Assembly: GCF_039403185.1 (NCBI RefSeq)
Contig: NZ_CP135047.1
Location: forward strand, 186,001-250,000
DNA length: 64,000 nucleotides
Source: Buchnera aphidicola (Formosaphis micheliae)
GTDB taxonomy: Bacteria; Pseudomonadota; Gammaproteobacteria; Enterobacterales; Enterobacteriaceae
Direction: 5' to 3'
A program made the position numbers and the translations under genes. The number at the start of each line of letters is the position of its first letter. Position 1 is the first letter of the stretch. Below the pieces are notes generated by a model. It did no database searches and was not told the DNA's origin. It was given only the letters and a program-made list of their open reading frames with translations. Below, piece by piece: positions 39,814 through 50,327 of the stretch.

Positions 39814-42225
39814 ATGTTGATAAGAAAATTTTTGATTTTATTTTTTTTATTTTTTAGTATTAATGTATATTCCCAAGATAAATGGAATTTAAAAGATATT
39901 AATTTTCATGGATTAAACAAGTTTTCTGTAGATTTAGTAAAAAATTATATAGATACGAAATGTGGAAATGTTATTACTTTAAAAAATATAAATAAATTAA
40001 TTTTTGTTCTATTGAACACTGGACAATTTGAAAATATTAAAATAATTCAATTAAATAAAAAATTAAGTATTAACTTACAAGAAAAAAGTATTGCGTATAG
40101 TATTGATTTTAATGGTCATCATATTTTAACTGATTCTATTGTAAGAAAATTATTTAATATAATTAATTCACGGTTTCATGATGAATTAAATGAAAATGTA
40201 TTAAAAATATTTAAAAATATAATATTAAATTTTTATAAAAACATAGGTAGATATAATATTGATGTAAATTATTTGTTTTTTACAAAGTCAGATAATACAG
40301 TCAACGTTAAGATTATAATTACAGAACACAATAATATTTCTATTAAAAAGATTAATATATTAGGGAATAAAGTTTTTTCTCAAAATAAGATATTGTCTTT
40401 TTTCAAATTAAATAATGAATGCAAATGGGGTATATTTAAAAATAAAGAAACATATGACGTATCACAGTTGTTATTAGATCTTGATAAATTAAGAAATTTT
40501 TATATAGAGAATGGATATATATTTTTTTCATATAATTCTATTAGAGTAGTTTTATCGTCTGATAAAACTCATATTGTAGTCAATATTAATTTAAAGGAAG
40601 GTGAACAGTTTCATTATTCTAATAATTTATTTTTACATGGTAATGTGGATTTATATTTTAGAGAAATAAATAAGTTTATTAATGAAAAGATTAACAATGT
40701 TATTAACATAAATTCTATTGTAAAGTTAACTCAATATATAGATAGTATATTATTTAAAAATGGATTTCTTAATAATCGAATTTATATATATAGTAAAATA
40801 GATAAAAAAAATAAAATTATATATTTTCATATTTCAATTGACTCAGGTCCACGTTATTCAATAAATAAAGTATATTTTTTTGGTAATAAACTAGTTCAGA
40901 ACAAAGTATTGCGAAGTAAAGTAAAACAAAAAGAAGGGGATTTATTTAATTGGGACTTGTTAACAATAGATCAAAAAAATGTTCAGAATACTGGGTATTT
41001 CGATGTTGTTAAATTAGAGATACATACTTCTTCAAAATTTCCTAATCGAGTGAACGTAGTATATGTGATTAAAGAAAAAAATAATGGTAGTATTCAGTTT
41101 TCATTAGGATATGGGATAGATAGTGGACTCTGTTTTAATGTAGATCTCGTTCAGCGTAATTTATTAGGTCTAGGATCTACAGTGCGTTTAAGTGGTATCA
41201 AAAATACTAAACGGATATCTGGTGAATTAGAATTTTTTAAATCAATTAATCTATTGTTTAACAATAATTTGAAAGGTAAGTTTTTTTATCATTATTTTAA
41301 TTCAGATAATGTTAAACTAATTGACTATAGTCAAATAAGTTATGGTTTTAATACTGATTTAGAATTATTAATAAATAAAAGAAATACATTAAATTTAGGT
41401 GTACACTATGTTCATAATAATAAGACTAATGTAATTCCTGACTTTTCTATATGGAGTTATTTAAAATCATTTGATTTATCATATAAAAAACATGGTATCA
41501 ATGATGTAATTATTGATTTCGAGTGGACATTTAATAACTTAAATAATTATAATTTTTCTACTATAGGAAATTGTACTACAATAAGTGGAAAAACAACTAC
41601 TTTTGGATCGGATAGTTATTTCAATAAAATTCAATATGATTCAGTTAGTTATTATCCATTAAGTAAAAGTAATGATATCATATTATTAATGCATATGTAT
41701 TTTGGATTAGGTCATAATAGTTTAAGTGTGAACAAAGAATTACCTTTTTATAATAATTTTTCTTCAAGTAGTATAGGGTCAATTCGTGGTTTTCAATCTA
41801 ATAGTATTGAATCAAATCATAATACTGATAATAATAAAAAATCTGATTTGTGTATGGGTAATAAACATAGCAAATTATGTCAATCTCAAGTTTTTACTGG
41901 AAGTGATGTAATAATTACTAACAATTATGAGATTATGAAAATTTTTTCTATTAATAATGATCATTATCCTCAAAAAATTAAAGCATCTTTATTTTTTGAT
42001 GTAACCAGTGTTTTAGATAAAAATTGGTCACTATCATTAGATAGTTTTACGTCTAAGTTATATAATAATCATGTTAATCAAAATAAAATTAGGATGTCAA
42101 CAGGTATTACATTACAATGGATATCACCTATTGGTCCGTTAAACGTTTCTTTTTCGTATCCGTTAAAACATTATATTAACGATAAATTAGAACCATTACA
42201 ATTTAGTATAGGAAAAGTATGGTAA
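39814..42225 (+). CDS. bamA: outer-membrane protein assembly factor BamA
   Basis: Omp85-family protein that folds and inserts beta-barrel proteins. The signal peptide is MLIRKFLILFFLFFSINVYS with cleavage before QDKW. Five POTRA repeats occupy about residues 21-420 (for example IKKINILGNKVFS and INKVYFFGNKLVQNKVLR). The barrel follows, with the loop motif IGSIRGFQSN (VRGF equivalent) and the C-terminal FSIGKVW ending in an aromatic residue. The 803 residues are near E. coli (810). Neighbouring skp and lpx genes are absent. Confidence 0.96.
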   Translation: MLIRKFLILFFLFFSINVYSQDKWNLKDINFHGLNKFSVDLVKNYIDTKCGNVITLKNINKLIFVLLNTGQFENIKIIQLNKKLSINLQEKSIAYSIDFNGHHILTDSIVRKLFNIINSRFHDELNENVLKIFKNIILNFYKNIGRYNIDVNYLFFTKSDNTVNVKIIITEHNNISIKKINILGNKVFSQNKILSFFKLNNECKWGIFKNKETYDVSQLLLDLDKLRNFYIENGYIFFSYNSIRVVLSSDKTHIVVNINLKEGEQFHYSNNLFLHGNVDLYFREINKFINEKINNVININSIVKLTQYIDSILFKNGFLNNRIYIYSKIDKKNKIIYFHISIDSGPRYSINKVYFFGNKLVQNKVLRSKVKQKEGDLFNWDLLTIDQKNVQNTGYFDVVKLEIHTSSKFPNRVNVVYVIKEKNNGSIQFSLGYGIDSGLCFNVDLVQRNLLGLGSTVRLSGIKNTKRISGELEFFKSINLLFNNNLKGKFFYHYFNSDNVKLIDYSQISYGFNTDLELLINKRNTLNLGVHYVHNNKTNVIPDFSIWSYLKSFDLSYKKHGINDVIIDFEWTFNNLNNYNFSTIGNCTTISGKTTTFGSDSYFNKIQYDSVSYYPLSKSNDIILLMHMYFGLGHNSLSVNKELPFYNNFSSSSIGSIRGFQSNSIESNHNTDNNKKSDLCMGNKHSKLCQSQVFTGSDVIITNNYEIMKIFSINNDHYPQKIKASLFFDVTSVLDKNWSLSLDSFTSKLYNNHVNQNKIRMSTGITLQWISPIGPLNVSFSYPLKHYINDKLEPLQFSIGKVW

Positions 42226-42397
42226 TATTTAATTTAATAAAGGTAATATTTATTTAAATATTTTTTATTTAACGTCTTATTTTTGAATAACAATAATATA
42301 AAAGGTATATTTACCCTTACCATATGGATATAACATGTAAATATTAAATTCATGTAAATAAATAATATTTTGTTATAAACAATAATTATTATACTAA

Positions 42398-42853
42398 ATG
42401 AAAAATAAAATTAGAATGAATAATAGTATATCGGAAACTATTTTCAATGTACTACCACATAGGTTTCCTTTTTTATTTATTGATCGTATTATTGAGATGC
42501 GTAATAATGAATATATTCGCGCTATAAAAAATGTTTCTATTAATGAATCTATTTTTCAAGGACACTTTCCTACTGATCCTGTTTTTCCTGGTGTATTAAT
42601 TTTAGAATCTATAGCACAAGCGTCTGGAGTATTAATTATAAATAGTAATAATGAAATTAATCATAATTATAAGTATTTTTTAATTAATATTAGTAAGGCA
42701 TGTTTTAGGAAATTAGTAGTTCCAGGAGATCAAATGTTTATTGAGGTGTTTATTAAGAAACGTAAATTGAATTTAATTAATTTTTTTGGAGTAGTAACTG
42801 TAGATCGGTATGTTGTTTGTCAAACAATGATGACATGTTATTTAAAAAAATAA
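42398..42853 (+). CDS. fabZ: 3-hydroxyacyl-ACP dehydratase FabZ
   Basis: Hot-dog-fold dehydratase of fatty-acid elongation. LPHRFPFLFIDRI is at the N-terminus. The catalytic His is in FQGHFPTDPVFPGV and the catalytic Glu in LILESIAQASG. The 151 residues match E. coli. An internal ATG 18 bases in is an alternative start. lpxD, lpxA and lpxB, which flank fabZ in E. coli, are gone, leaving bamA-fabZ-rnhB adjacent. AcpS in this window makes holo-ACP. Confidence 0.95.
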   Translation: MKNKIRMNNSISETIFNVLPHRFPFLFIDRIIEMRNNEYIRAIKNVSINESIFQGHFPTDPVFPGVLILESIAQASGVLIINSNNEINHNYKYFLINISKACFRKLVVPGDQMFIEVFIKKRKLNLINFFGVVTVDRYVVCQTMMTCYLKK

Positions 42854-43024
42854 TAAAAATTAATATTATAATAATGTGTAATAATTATTGTTTTGTATAT
42901 GGAGAGATTCTTAATTAGTATTAGGTATTAACATATTTTTTTTTATTTTTTATGAAAAGAGTATACTTAATTATTGTTAATATGTTCACTATATTATAGT
43001 GATATATATCTTTTCGGAGAAGAG

Positions 43025-43615
43025 ATGAATGGTAGTTATTTTCCTATATTAAATTTAGCAGCAGGTATTGATGAAGTTGGATTAGGAGCTTTAGTAGGTA
43101 ACGTTATTAGTGCTGCTGTAATTTTGAACCCATTGTTCCCTATTTTTGGTTTAAAGGATTCTAAAAAATTGTCTTTTAAGAAAAGATTACTATTTTTTCA
43201 TAGTATTAAAAATAAAGCAAAAGCATGGAGTATAGGGCGCAGTACTTCTATGGAAATAGATAAGTTAAACGTTTTACAGGCATCTTTATTGTCTATGAAA
43301 CGAGCAGTGAATAATTTAAAAGTAAAACCTAATTTTTTATTTATAGATGGTAAGAATAAAATTGATATATCTATTGCATCAATATCTATTGTAAATGGTG
43401 ATAATTTAATAAATGAGATTAGTGCAGCATCTATTGTTGCTAAAGTAATTCGCGATTACGAAATGTTGCAATTAGATAAATTATTTCCACAATATGGTTT
43501 TGCTAAACATAAAGGATATCCTACTAAGTATCATTTAGATATGTTAAAAAAATATGGACCTATATCACAACATCGTTTTACATTTTCTTCTTTGATAAAA
43601 TTAAAAAATATATAA
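43025..43615 (+). CDS. rnhB: ribonuclease HII with a divergent GRG motif
   Basis: Removes ribonucleotides and RNA primers from DNA. The catalytic acidic residues are present: D16 and E17 in GIDEVG, Asp in FIDGKNKI, and Asp at the end of ASIVAKVIRD. The conserved GRGPL after DEVG reads G-L-G-A-L here (L20, A22). HKGYPTKYH and the GPISQHRFTF block near the C-terminus fit the family. The ATG at 43025 has GGAGAAGAG directly upstream; an earlier in-frame ATG (42974) adds unrelated residues. It is 196 residues (E. coli 198). Confidence 0.94.
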   Translation: MNGSYFPILNLAAGIDEVGLGALVGNVISAAVILNPLFPIFGLKDSKKLSFKKRLLFFHSIKNKAKAWSIGRSTSMEIDKLNVLQASLLSMKRAVNNLKVKPNFLFIDGKNKIDISIASISIVNGDNLINEISAASIVAKVIRDYEMLQLDKLFPQYGFAKHKGYPTKYHLDMLKKYGPISQHRFTFSSLIKLKNI

Positions 43616-43666
43616 TGTAACAATTTTTCTTATCAATATTAAATCATTTAATGAGATTATTATAAT

Positions 43667-46600
43667 ATGTTGCATAAAGAATTTGTTCATTTGCGAGTAC
43701 ACAGTGATTATTCATTAGTAGATGGATTAGTTAATCCAGAATTATTAGTTAAAAAAGCAGTTAATTTAGGTATGTTTTCGTTAGCATTAACAGATTACAG
43801 TAATTTTTTTGGAGTAATTAAATTTTATCAATCAGCGCATAGAGAAGGTATTAAACCAATTATTGGCATAGATTTAAAAGTAAATAACGAACTTATGCCA
43901 GGACAGATAAATCAATTAACTGCATTAGCAGTAGATAATATTGGTTATAAAAATTTAATTTTTTTAATTTCTAAAGCTTATAGTACGGGATATGATAGTA
44001 CTGTTGGTGTTGTTATTAATAGGAAGTGGTTATTAAAATATAAACAAGGATTAATTTTATTATCTGGAGGTTGTTATGGTGATATTGGTGTGAATTTGTT
44101 AACAGGTAATAAAAAATTATTAAATGAGAATATATCATTTTATAAAGATAATTTTTTTGATTTTTATTATTTAGAAATTATGAGAACTGGTCGTATTAAA
44201 GAAGAAGAATATTTAGATCAAGTGATTAATTTGTCGATTATACATAATATACCTTTAGTAGCAACTAATGAGGTTTGTTTCCTAAATAGAGAAGATTTTC
44301 AAGCACATAAAATTAGGGTAGCAATTAATAAATCTTTTAAAATTAATGATATTAAATTTGTGCATAATTATAGTTGTCATCAGTTTATGCGCAGTGCAGA
44401 AGAAATGCATAATTTATTTTTTGATGTACCAGAAGCTTTAGTTAATAGTATTGAAATTGCGAAACGTTGTAATGTTATACTAAATTTAGATAAATATTTT
44501 TTACCTAATTTTAAAACAGGTGATATATGTATTGAAGATTTTTTAATAATGAAAGCTAAACAGGGTATGAAAAAAAGATTATATCAGTTATTTCCTAATA
44601 AAAAAATAAGAAAAAAAGTACAAAGTACTTATGAATTACGATTAGATCATGAATTATCAGTAATTAATAAGATGGGTTTTCCAAGTTATTTTTTAATTGT
44701 AATGGAATTTATACAATGGGCTAAAGATAATGATATACCTGTAGGACCTGGAAGAGGATCTGGAGCAGGATCTTTAGTAGCTTATTCTTTGAATATTACA
44801 GAAATAGATCCTTTAACATTTGATTTGTTATTTGAAAGATTTTTAAATCCAGATCGTGTTTCTTTACCGGATTTTGATATAGATTTTTGTATGGAAAAAA
44901 GAGATAAAGTTATTGAGCATGTTTCAAATATATATGGAAGAAACACTGTGTCTCAAATTATTACGTTTGGTACTATGACAGCAAAAGCAGTAGTGAGAGA
45001 TGTTGGACGTGTATTAGGGTATCCTTATGGTTTTGTTAATAGTATTTCTAAATTAATTCCTTTAGATATAGGGATTACATTAAATAAAGCTTTATCTGAT
45101 GAAACAGAATTATTTTCTTTGTATCAAGATAATTCTGATGTGAAAAAAATTATTGATATTTCAAAAAAATTAGAAGGCGTAACAAGAAATGTTAGTAAAC
45201 ATGCTGGAGGGGTAGTCATCTCCTGTACTAAAATTACTGATTTTTCTCCATTATATTATGATGAAAATGGTTTAAATCCAGTTACGCAATTTGATAAAAA
45301 TGATGTAGAAAATGTCGGATTAGTGAAATTTGATTTCCTTGGATTAAGAACTTTAACTATTATTCATAGAGCTTTAAATATGATTAATGATCGTTTATCA
45401 AATATGGGTGAAAATATTATTGATATATCATTAATTCCATTAAATGATCCTATTAGTTTTCGTTTATTACGAACTGCAGAAACAGTTGGTGTTTTTCAAT
45501 TGGAATCATTTGGTATGAGAGATTTAATTAAAAAATTACAACCTGATTCATTTGATGATATAGTAGCTTTATTAGCTTTGTTTAGACCAGGCCCATTACA
45601 ATCAGGGATGGTTGAAAATTATATTAATCGCAAAAAAAATAGAGAAACTATTTCTTATCCTGATATAAAATGGCAACATAAACTATTAAAACCTGTTCTA
45701 AAATCAACTTATGGTATTATTTTATACCAAGAACAAGTAATGGAAATTGCTAGGGTGTTGTCTTCTTATACTTTAGGAGAAGCAGATATTTTAAGAAGAG
45801 CTATGGGAAAAAAAGATCCGTTAGAAATGAATAAACAACGATTGATTTTTCAAGAAGGAGCAAGGAAAAATGGAATAAATAGTGAGTTAGCAGTTAAGAT
45901 ATTTAATTTAGTTGAAAAATTTTCAGGTTATGGTTTTAATAAATCTCATTCAGTTGCTTATGCTTTTTTATCATATCAAACTTTATGGTTAAAATCAAAT
46001 TATCCAGCAGAGTTTATGGCTTCAGCAATGAGTTCAGATATGGATAATGTTAATCGTATAGTTACGTTAGTTAATGAATGCAAAATAATGGGATTAAAAA
46101 TTGTACCTCCGACTATAAATTATAGTAAATATAATTTTTATGTGAATACGAAAAATGAAATAGTTTATGGATTAGGAGCTATTAAAGGTGTAGGTGAAAG
46201 TTCAGTTTGCAATATATTACAAGCAAGAAAAAAATATGGTCATTTTAATACATTATTAGAATTATGTATTCGTACTGATACAAAAAAAATAACTCGTAGA
46301 GTAATTGAAAAATTAGTTTTATCAGGTGCTTGTGATTGTTTTGGATTAAATAGAGGAATTTTAATATATATATTGAATAATAATATTCAAGCTTCTAGTC
46401 AGTACTTAGATAGTCAGTTAATCAAACAAAGTAATTTGTTTAAGTCATATTTAGATGATCTAAATATATGTAATCATGTTTTAAATTCTTCTTATTCTCC
46501 TCATATTTGGTCTAAAAGATATGAGTTACGTCATGAATATGATACTTTAGGTATGTATTTAACAGGACATCCTATTGTCCAATATTTAGATGAAATTCAA

Positions 46601-47176
46601 TTTTATATTCAAGGAAATAATTTAAAGAATATCGATGTTAATAGAAGAGATAATAATAAGAAAATTATTATGATTGCAGGTATGGTAACTAAACTAAGTA
46701 TTAAAATGACAAAGAACAAAAATCGTATTGCATTTTTTACATTAGATGACAGTTATTCTAAGATAGATGTTATCATTTTTAATGATCTTTTAGAAAAAAT
46801 TAAAAAAATATTAATAAATCACTATATTTTAATTATATACGGATATATTAATACAAAGTATTTTAGTAATTCTATAAAATTTATAGCTAATAATGTTTTT
46901 GAGTTATGTCAATATAGGGAAAGATGTGTATCTAAGCTATTAATTTTATTGAATGAAAAACAAAATAATTCTATTTTTTTAGAATCTTTAAAAAAATGTT
47001 TAATGTCAGAAAATTTAGGTATTACTCCGGTATATTTTTTTTATAAAACATATAAAATTAAATTTAAGTTAACGTTTAGTCAAAATAATTGTGTATTTAT
47101 AAGTAATGAATTATTAGATAAATTAAGATTATTATTAGGATTAAATCAAGTTAAATTAAAATATAAAATAATATAA
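43667..47176 (+). CDS. dnaE: DNA polymerase III alpha subunit
   Basis: Replicative C-family polymerase. The N-terminal PHP domain starts HLRVHSDYSLVDGLV. The catalytic palm carries PDFDIDFCMEKRD (metal-binding Asp pair) after GPGRGSGAGSLVAYSL, and a third Asp is in FDFLGLRTLTI. The tandem HhH region and OB fold (IIMIAGMVTKL) follow. The 1169 residues are near E. coli (1160). The proofreading subunit DnaQ is encoded at 57712. It follows rnhB by 51 bases, the ancestral order. Confidence 0.97.
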   Translation: MLHKEFVHLRVHSDYSLVDGLVNPELLVKKAVNLGMFSLALTDYSNFFGVIKFYQSAHREGIKPIIGIDLKVNNELMPGQINQLTALAVDNIGYKNLIFLISKAYSTGYDSTVGVVINRKWLLKYKQGLILLSGGCYGDIGVNLLTGNKKLLNENISFYKDNFFDFYYLEIMRTGRIKEEEYLDQVINLSIIHNIPLVATNEVCFLNREDFQAHKIRVAINKSFKINDIKFVHNYSCHQFMRSAEEMHNLFFDVPEALVNSIEIAKRCNVILNLDKYFLPNFKTGDICIEDFLIMKAKQGMKKRLYQLFPNKKIRKKVQSTYELRLDHELSVINKMGFPSYFLIVMEFIQWAKDNDIPVGPGRGSGAGSLVAYSLNITEIDPLTFDLLFERFLNPDRVSLPDFDIDFCMEKRDKVIEHVSNIYGRNTVSQIITFGTMTAKAVVRDVGRVLGYPYGFVNSISKLIPLDIGITLNKALSDETELFSLYQDNSDVKKIIDISKKLEGVTRNVSKHAGGVVISCTKITDFSPLYYDENGLNPVTQFDKNDVENVGLVKFDFLGLRTLTIIHRALNMINDRLSNMGENIIDISLIPLNDPISFRLLRTAETVGVFQLESFGMRDLIKKLQPDSFDDIVALLALFRPGPLQSGMVENYINRKKNRETISYPDIKWQHKLLKPVLKSTYGIILYQEQVMEIARVLSSYTLGEADILRRAMGKKDPLEMNKQRLIFQEGARKNGINSELAVKIFNLVEKFSGYGFNKSHSVAYAFLSYQTLWLKSNYPAEFMASAMSSDMDNVNRIVTLVNECKIMGLKIVPPTINYSKYNFYVNTKNEIVYGLGAIKGVGESSVCNILQARKKYGHFNTLLELCIRTDTKKITRRVIEKLVLSGACDCFGLNRGILIYILNNNIQASSQYLDSQLIKQSNLFKSYLDDLNICNHVLNSSYSPHIWSKRYELRHEYDTLGMYLTGHPIVQYLDEIQFYIQGNNLKNIDVNRRDNNKKIIMIAGMVTKLSIKMTKNKNRIAFFTLDDSYSKIDVIIFNDLLEKIKKILINHYILIIYGYINTKYFSNSIKFIANNVFELCQYRERCVSKLLILLNEKQNNSIFLESLKKCLMSENLGITPVYFFYKTYKIKFKLTFSQNNCVFISNELLDKLRLLLGLNQVKLKYKII

Positions 47177-47320
47177 AATTTGTGTTTATTCTGATAAAAA
47201 TATTTATTTTTTAATAAAATATTAATTATATATTTTGTCATATTTATTTCATATGTTGTAAATGAATAATAATTAATTATATTTAATTTTTAGGATAATA
47301 AAAATTAATTATTATGTTAT

Positions 47321-49012
47321 TCATTTATTTATTTGCTCTGTTATAAAATAAATTATCTGTTCTATGTTTATTAGTTTTTTTTTGTATTCAGATCTTGATT
47401 TATATTCCACACAATTTTTATGAATATATCGTTCACTGATGATAATAAAATGTGGTATTCCAATTAATTCCATTTCAGAAAACATGATTCCAGGACTGAG
47501 ATCTCTATCATCTAATAGTGTTTCTATTCCTTGTTTTTTTAATTTAACATATAGATCTTCAGATGCATTTTTTACTGCTATAGATTTATTTCGATTAATA
47601 GGAATAATTACAGATTGAAAAGGAGATAGTGCATTATTCCATATAATACCTTGTTGGTCATAGTTTTGTTCAATTATAGCTGATATAATTCGCGTAATTC
47701 CAATTCCATAACATCCCATACGTAAAAAATTTTTTTTATTATTTTTGTTTATGATAGTAGCGTTTAATTTCTTAGAATATTTATCTTCTAATTGAAAAAT
47801 GTGACCTATTTCAATGTTATTCATAGGTTTTAATGTATATTTATGAGAATCTTTTTTTGTAATAATTTTGGTAATATCATATAATATAGGTAATGGTAAT
47901 TCTTTTCCCCAATTTATGTTTTCAAAACATTTCCCATTAATATTTGCGCCAATCATAAAATTTTTTAAATTTTTTAAAGAAATATCAGCTATTACAGTAA
48001 TATTTAAACCAATAGGTCCTACATATTCTATATTACTTTTTGTTAGTTTATAAATTTCTTCTCGTGTAGCTGACACTATTGGTTTATGAACAATATCTAT
48101 TTTTTCTAGCTTTTTTTTATCAATCATTTGATGATCTAGTATTAATAACCCTATTATTTTATTCTGATGATTTTTATTTGCTTTTACTAACACTGTTTTT
48201 ACATAGTTTTGAATTTTTATGTTAGGTTTGTGTATTAAATTAAACATATTATTTTTTGATGTTGTGTTTGATTGATTTAATTTTGAAGTAAGTTCAGAAG
48301 ATAATACAATAGGTTTTTTTATATTATTATTATTTGAATTTAAATTAGTAAATTGTTTTATTTGATTATTTGTATAAGAATAAAATTCATGAGAAATTTC
48401 ACCACCCATTTCTCCATTATTGGCTTCTATATCTTTAACATTTAGTTTCATTCGTTTAAAAATATGTTGATATGTTGAATACATTATTTCATATGTTTTT
48501 TTTAATGAAGATGTATCTATATGGAAAGAATATGCATCTTTCATTATAAATTCTTTTGATCTAATAGTACCAAAACGTGGACGTATTTCATCTCTAAATT
48601 TTGTATGTATTTGATATAGTATAATTGGCAATTGTTTATAAGAGTGTATTTCGTTTTTTATTAAATATGTTATGATTTCTTCATGAGTAGGTCCTAATAT
48701 ATATATATTACTACGTCTATCAGTCATAGTTAGTAACTCTTTACCATATGTATTCCATCGATCACTTGTTTTCCATAAGTGAATTGGTTGTAATATAGGT
48801 AAACATATTTCTATAGCACCTATTTTATTCAGTTCCTCTCTGATTATGTTTTCTATTTTTTTTATTACTCGTAATCCAGTAGGTAACCAAGTATATACGC
48901 CAGATGTTACTTTACGAATCATACCAGATCTTAACATTAATTGATGACTAATTGTTTCGATATTATGAGGCATTTCTTTTAAAGTACAAAAAAAATATTT
49001 ACTTGCTCGCAT
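47321..49012 (-). CDS. proS: prolyl-tRNA synthetase with an editing insertion
   Basis: Class II synthetase charging tRNA-Pro. Motif 2 is in the TKFRDEIRPRFG region, and GPTHEEIITYL and the C-terminal anticodon domain (GIETLLDDRDLSPGIMF) are conserved. The INS editing domain (about residues 220-385) is present but divergent. The E. coli K279 and D350 equivalents (K272, D343) remain, while H369 is replaced by C362. The 563 residues are near E. coli (572). It converges with dnaE. Confidence 0.96.
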   Translation of the reverse strand: MRASKYFFCTLKEMPHNIETISHQLMLRSGMIRKVTSGVYTWLPTGLRVIKKIENIIREELNKIGAIEICLPILQPIHLWKTSDRWNTYGKELLTMTDRRSNIYILGPTHEEIITYLIKNEIHSYKQLPIILYQIHTKFRDEIRPRFGTIRSKEFIMKDAYSFHIDTSSLKKTYEIMYSTYQHIFKRMKLNVKDIEANNGEMGGEISHEFYSYTNNQIKQFTNLNSNNNNIKKPIVLSSELTSKLNQSNTTSKNNMFNLIHKPNIKIQNYVKTVLVKANKNHQNKIIGLLILDHQMIDKKKLEKIDIVHKPIVSATREEIYKLTKSNIEYVGPIGLNITVIADISLKNLKNFMIGANINGKCFENINWGKELPLPILYDITKIITKKDSHKYTLKPMNNIEIGHIFQLEDKYSKKLNATIINKNNKKNFLRMGCYGIGITRIISAIIEQNYDQQGIIWNNALSPFQSVIIPINRNKSIAVKNASEDLYVKLKKQGIETLLDDRDLSPGIMFSEMELIGIPHFIIISERYIHKNCVEYKSRSEYKKKLINIEQIIYFITEQINK

Positions 49013-49190
49013 TTTTTATCTCGTTTTAATATGAAAATTATTTTCAATGTATGTAATTAATTTTAAGTTTATGAATAAAGTTATATTTAGTATATATTAA
49101 TTGAGTATTGATATAAAGTTTTTACATATTATGCTAGTATTTTAGCATAAATATTTATTTATATAAAAAATAGATATTAAGGTTTAATAT

Positions 49191-50327
49191 ATGAATGACG
49201 ATAAAACAGAAAATCCAACTCATTATAGATATAAAAAAATTTATAAAACAGGTAAAATTCGGTATTCTCAAGAATTAAGTTCATTTATTATTTTGAGTAT
49301 AGGTTTTATTTTTTTATGGTTTTATAAGGATATAATAATACAAAAAATATTTACTATGTTCTTGTATAGTTTTCGTTTTGATCATTCTATGATTAATAAT
49401 GTTAACTTCATTAATGTTGAGACTAATGATTTAATTTTTATTATTTTTTATTTTCTTATTTTGATTTTTATTCCTACTTTAATAACTGTATTAGTTTCAA
49501 AATTTTTTGGAGGAATAGCTTTTAACTTTTTATCATTTAAATTTAATTTAGGTGTATTTAATCCATTAAAAGGATTTAAAAAAATATTTTCTTATCAAAC
49601 ATTATTAATGCTAATAAAAATTAGTATAAAAATATTTTTAATGTTAAGTATTACTATATTTTTCTTTTTGACATATACAGATAAAATATTAACATTAATT
49701 CACTATACACCAAAAATAGCATTAAAAATTGGATATAATATAATAGAAAAATTTTGTTTTTTGTTTTTAGGTATATTTTTTATAGTGGTTGTATTTGATA
49801 TTTTTTTAGAGAATTATGGTTATAAAAAACAATTTAAAATGAGTCGTAAAGAAGTTAAAGATGAATTAAAACAAATGGAAGGAGATCCTTATGTAAAGAG
49901 AAGAATACGTCAAGCAATGAAAACATTAGCACATCGCAGAATGTTTTCAGATATTAAAAAAGCTGATGTGATTATTATAAACCCTGTACATTATTCGATT
50001 GCATTGTCATATGATAAAAAAAATATGAATGCTCCTAAAATTTTAGCTAAAGGAGCAGGTGAATTGGCAAATAAAATTCGTTGTACTGGTAAAAAATATT
50101 TAATTCCAATAATTACAGCACCGATTTTGGCTCGTTATTTATATTTTCATACTCAAGTAGGTCAATATATTCCTAGTTCTTTATACAAAGTAATTTCTGA
50201 AGTATTAGCTTGGGTTTGGAAATTGAGAATTTGGAAAGAACATGGAGGGATATATCCTCAACCTCCAGAAAATTTATTAATTCCTTCAAATTTAAATAAT
50301 TGGAATAAGGATAATATAAATGATTAA
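49191..50327 (+). CDS. flhB: flagellar export-gate protein FlhB, NPVH variant
   Basis: Inner-membrane component of the flagellar type III export apparatus that switches substrate specificity by self-cleavage. About four hydrophobic segments occupy residues 31-210. The cytoplasmic domain then begins MSRKEVKDELKQMEGDP. The cleavage motif, NPTH in Salmonella, reads N264-P-V-H267 here. The 378 residues are close to E. coli (382). It overlaps flhA by 8 bases, so the pair is coupled. Confidence 0.95.
   Translation: MNDDKTENPTHYRYKKIYKTGKIRYSQELSSFIILSIGFIFLWFYKDIIIQKIFTMFLYSFRFDHSMINNVNFINVETNDLIFIIFYFLILIFIPTLITVLVSKFFGGIAFNFLSFKFNLGVFNPLKGFKKIFSYQTLLMLIKISIKIFLMLSITIFFFLTYTDKILTLIHYTPKIALKIGYNIIEKFCFLFLGIFFIVVVFDIFLENYGYKKQFKMSRKEVKDELKQMEGDPYVKRRIRQAMKTLAHRRMFSDIKKADVIIINPVHYSIALSYDKKNMNAPKILAKGAGELANKIRCTGKKYLIPIITAPILARYLYFHTQVGQYIPSSLYKVISEVLAWVWKLRIWKEHGGIYPQPPENLLIPSNLNNWNKDNIND

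Noticed and set aside
49212-49223. An NPTH sequence near the FlhB N-terminus
   Set aside because: It aligns with the family's N-terminal EAPTPHR region, not the cleavage site, and arises by coincidence.
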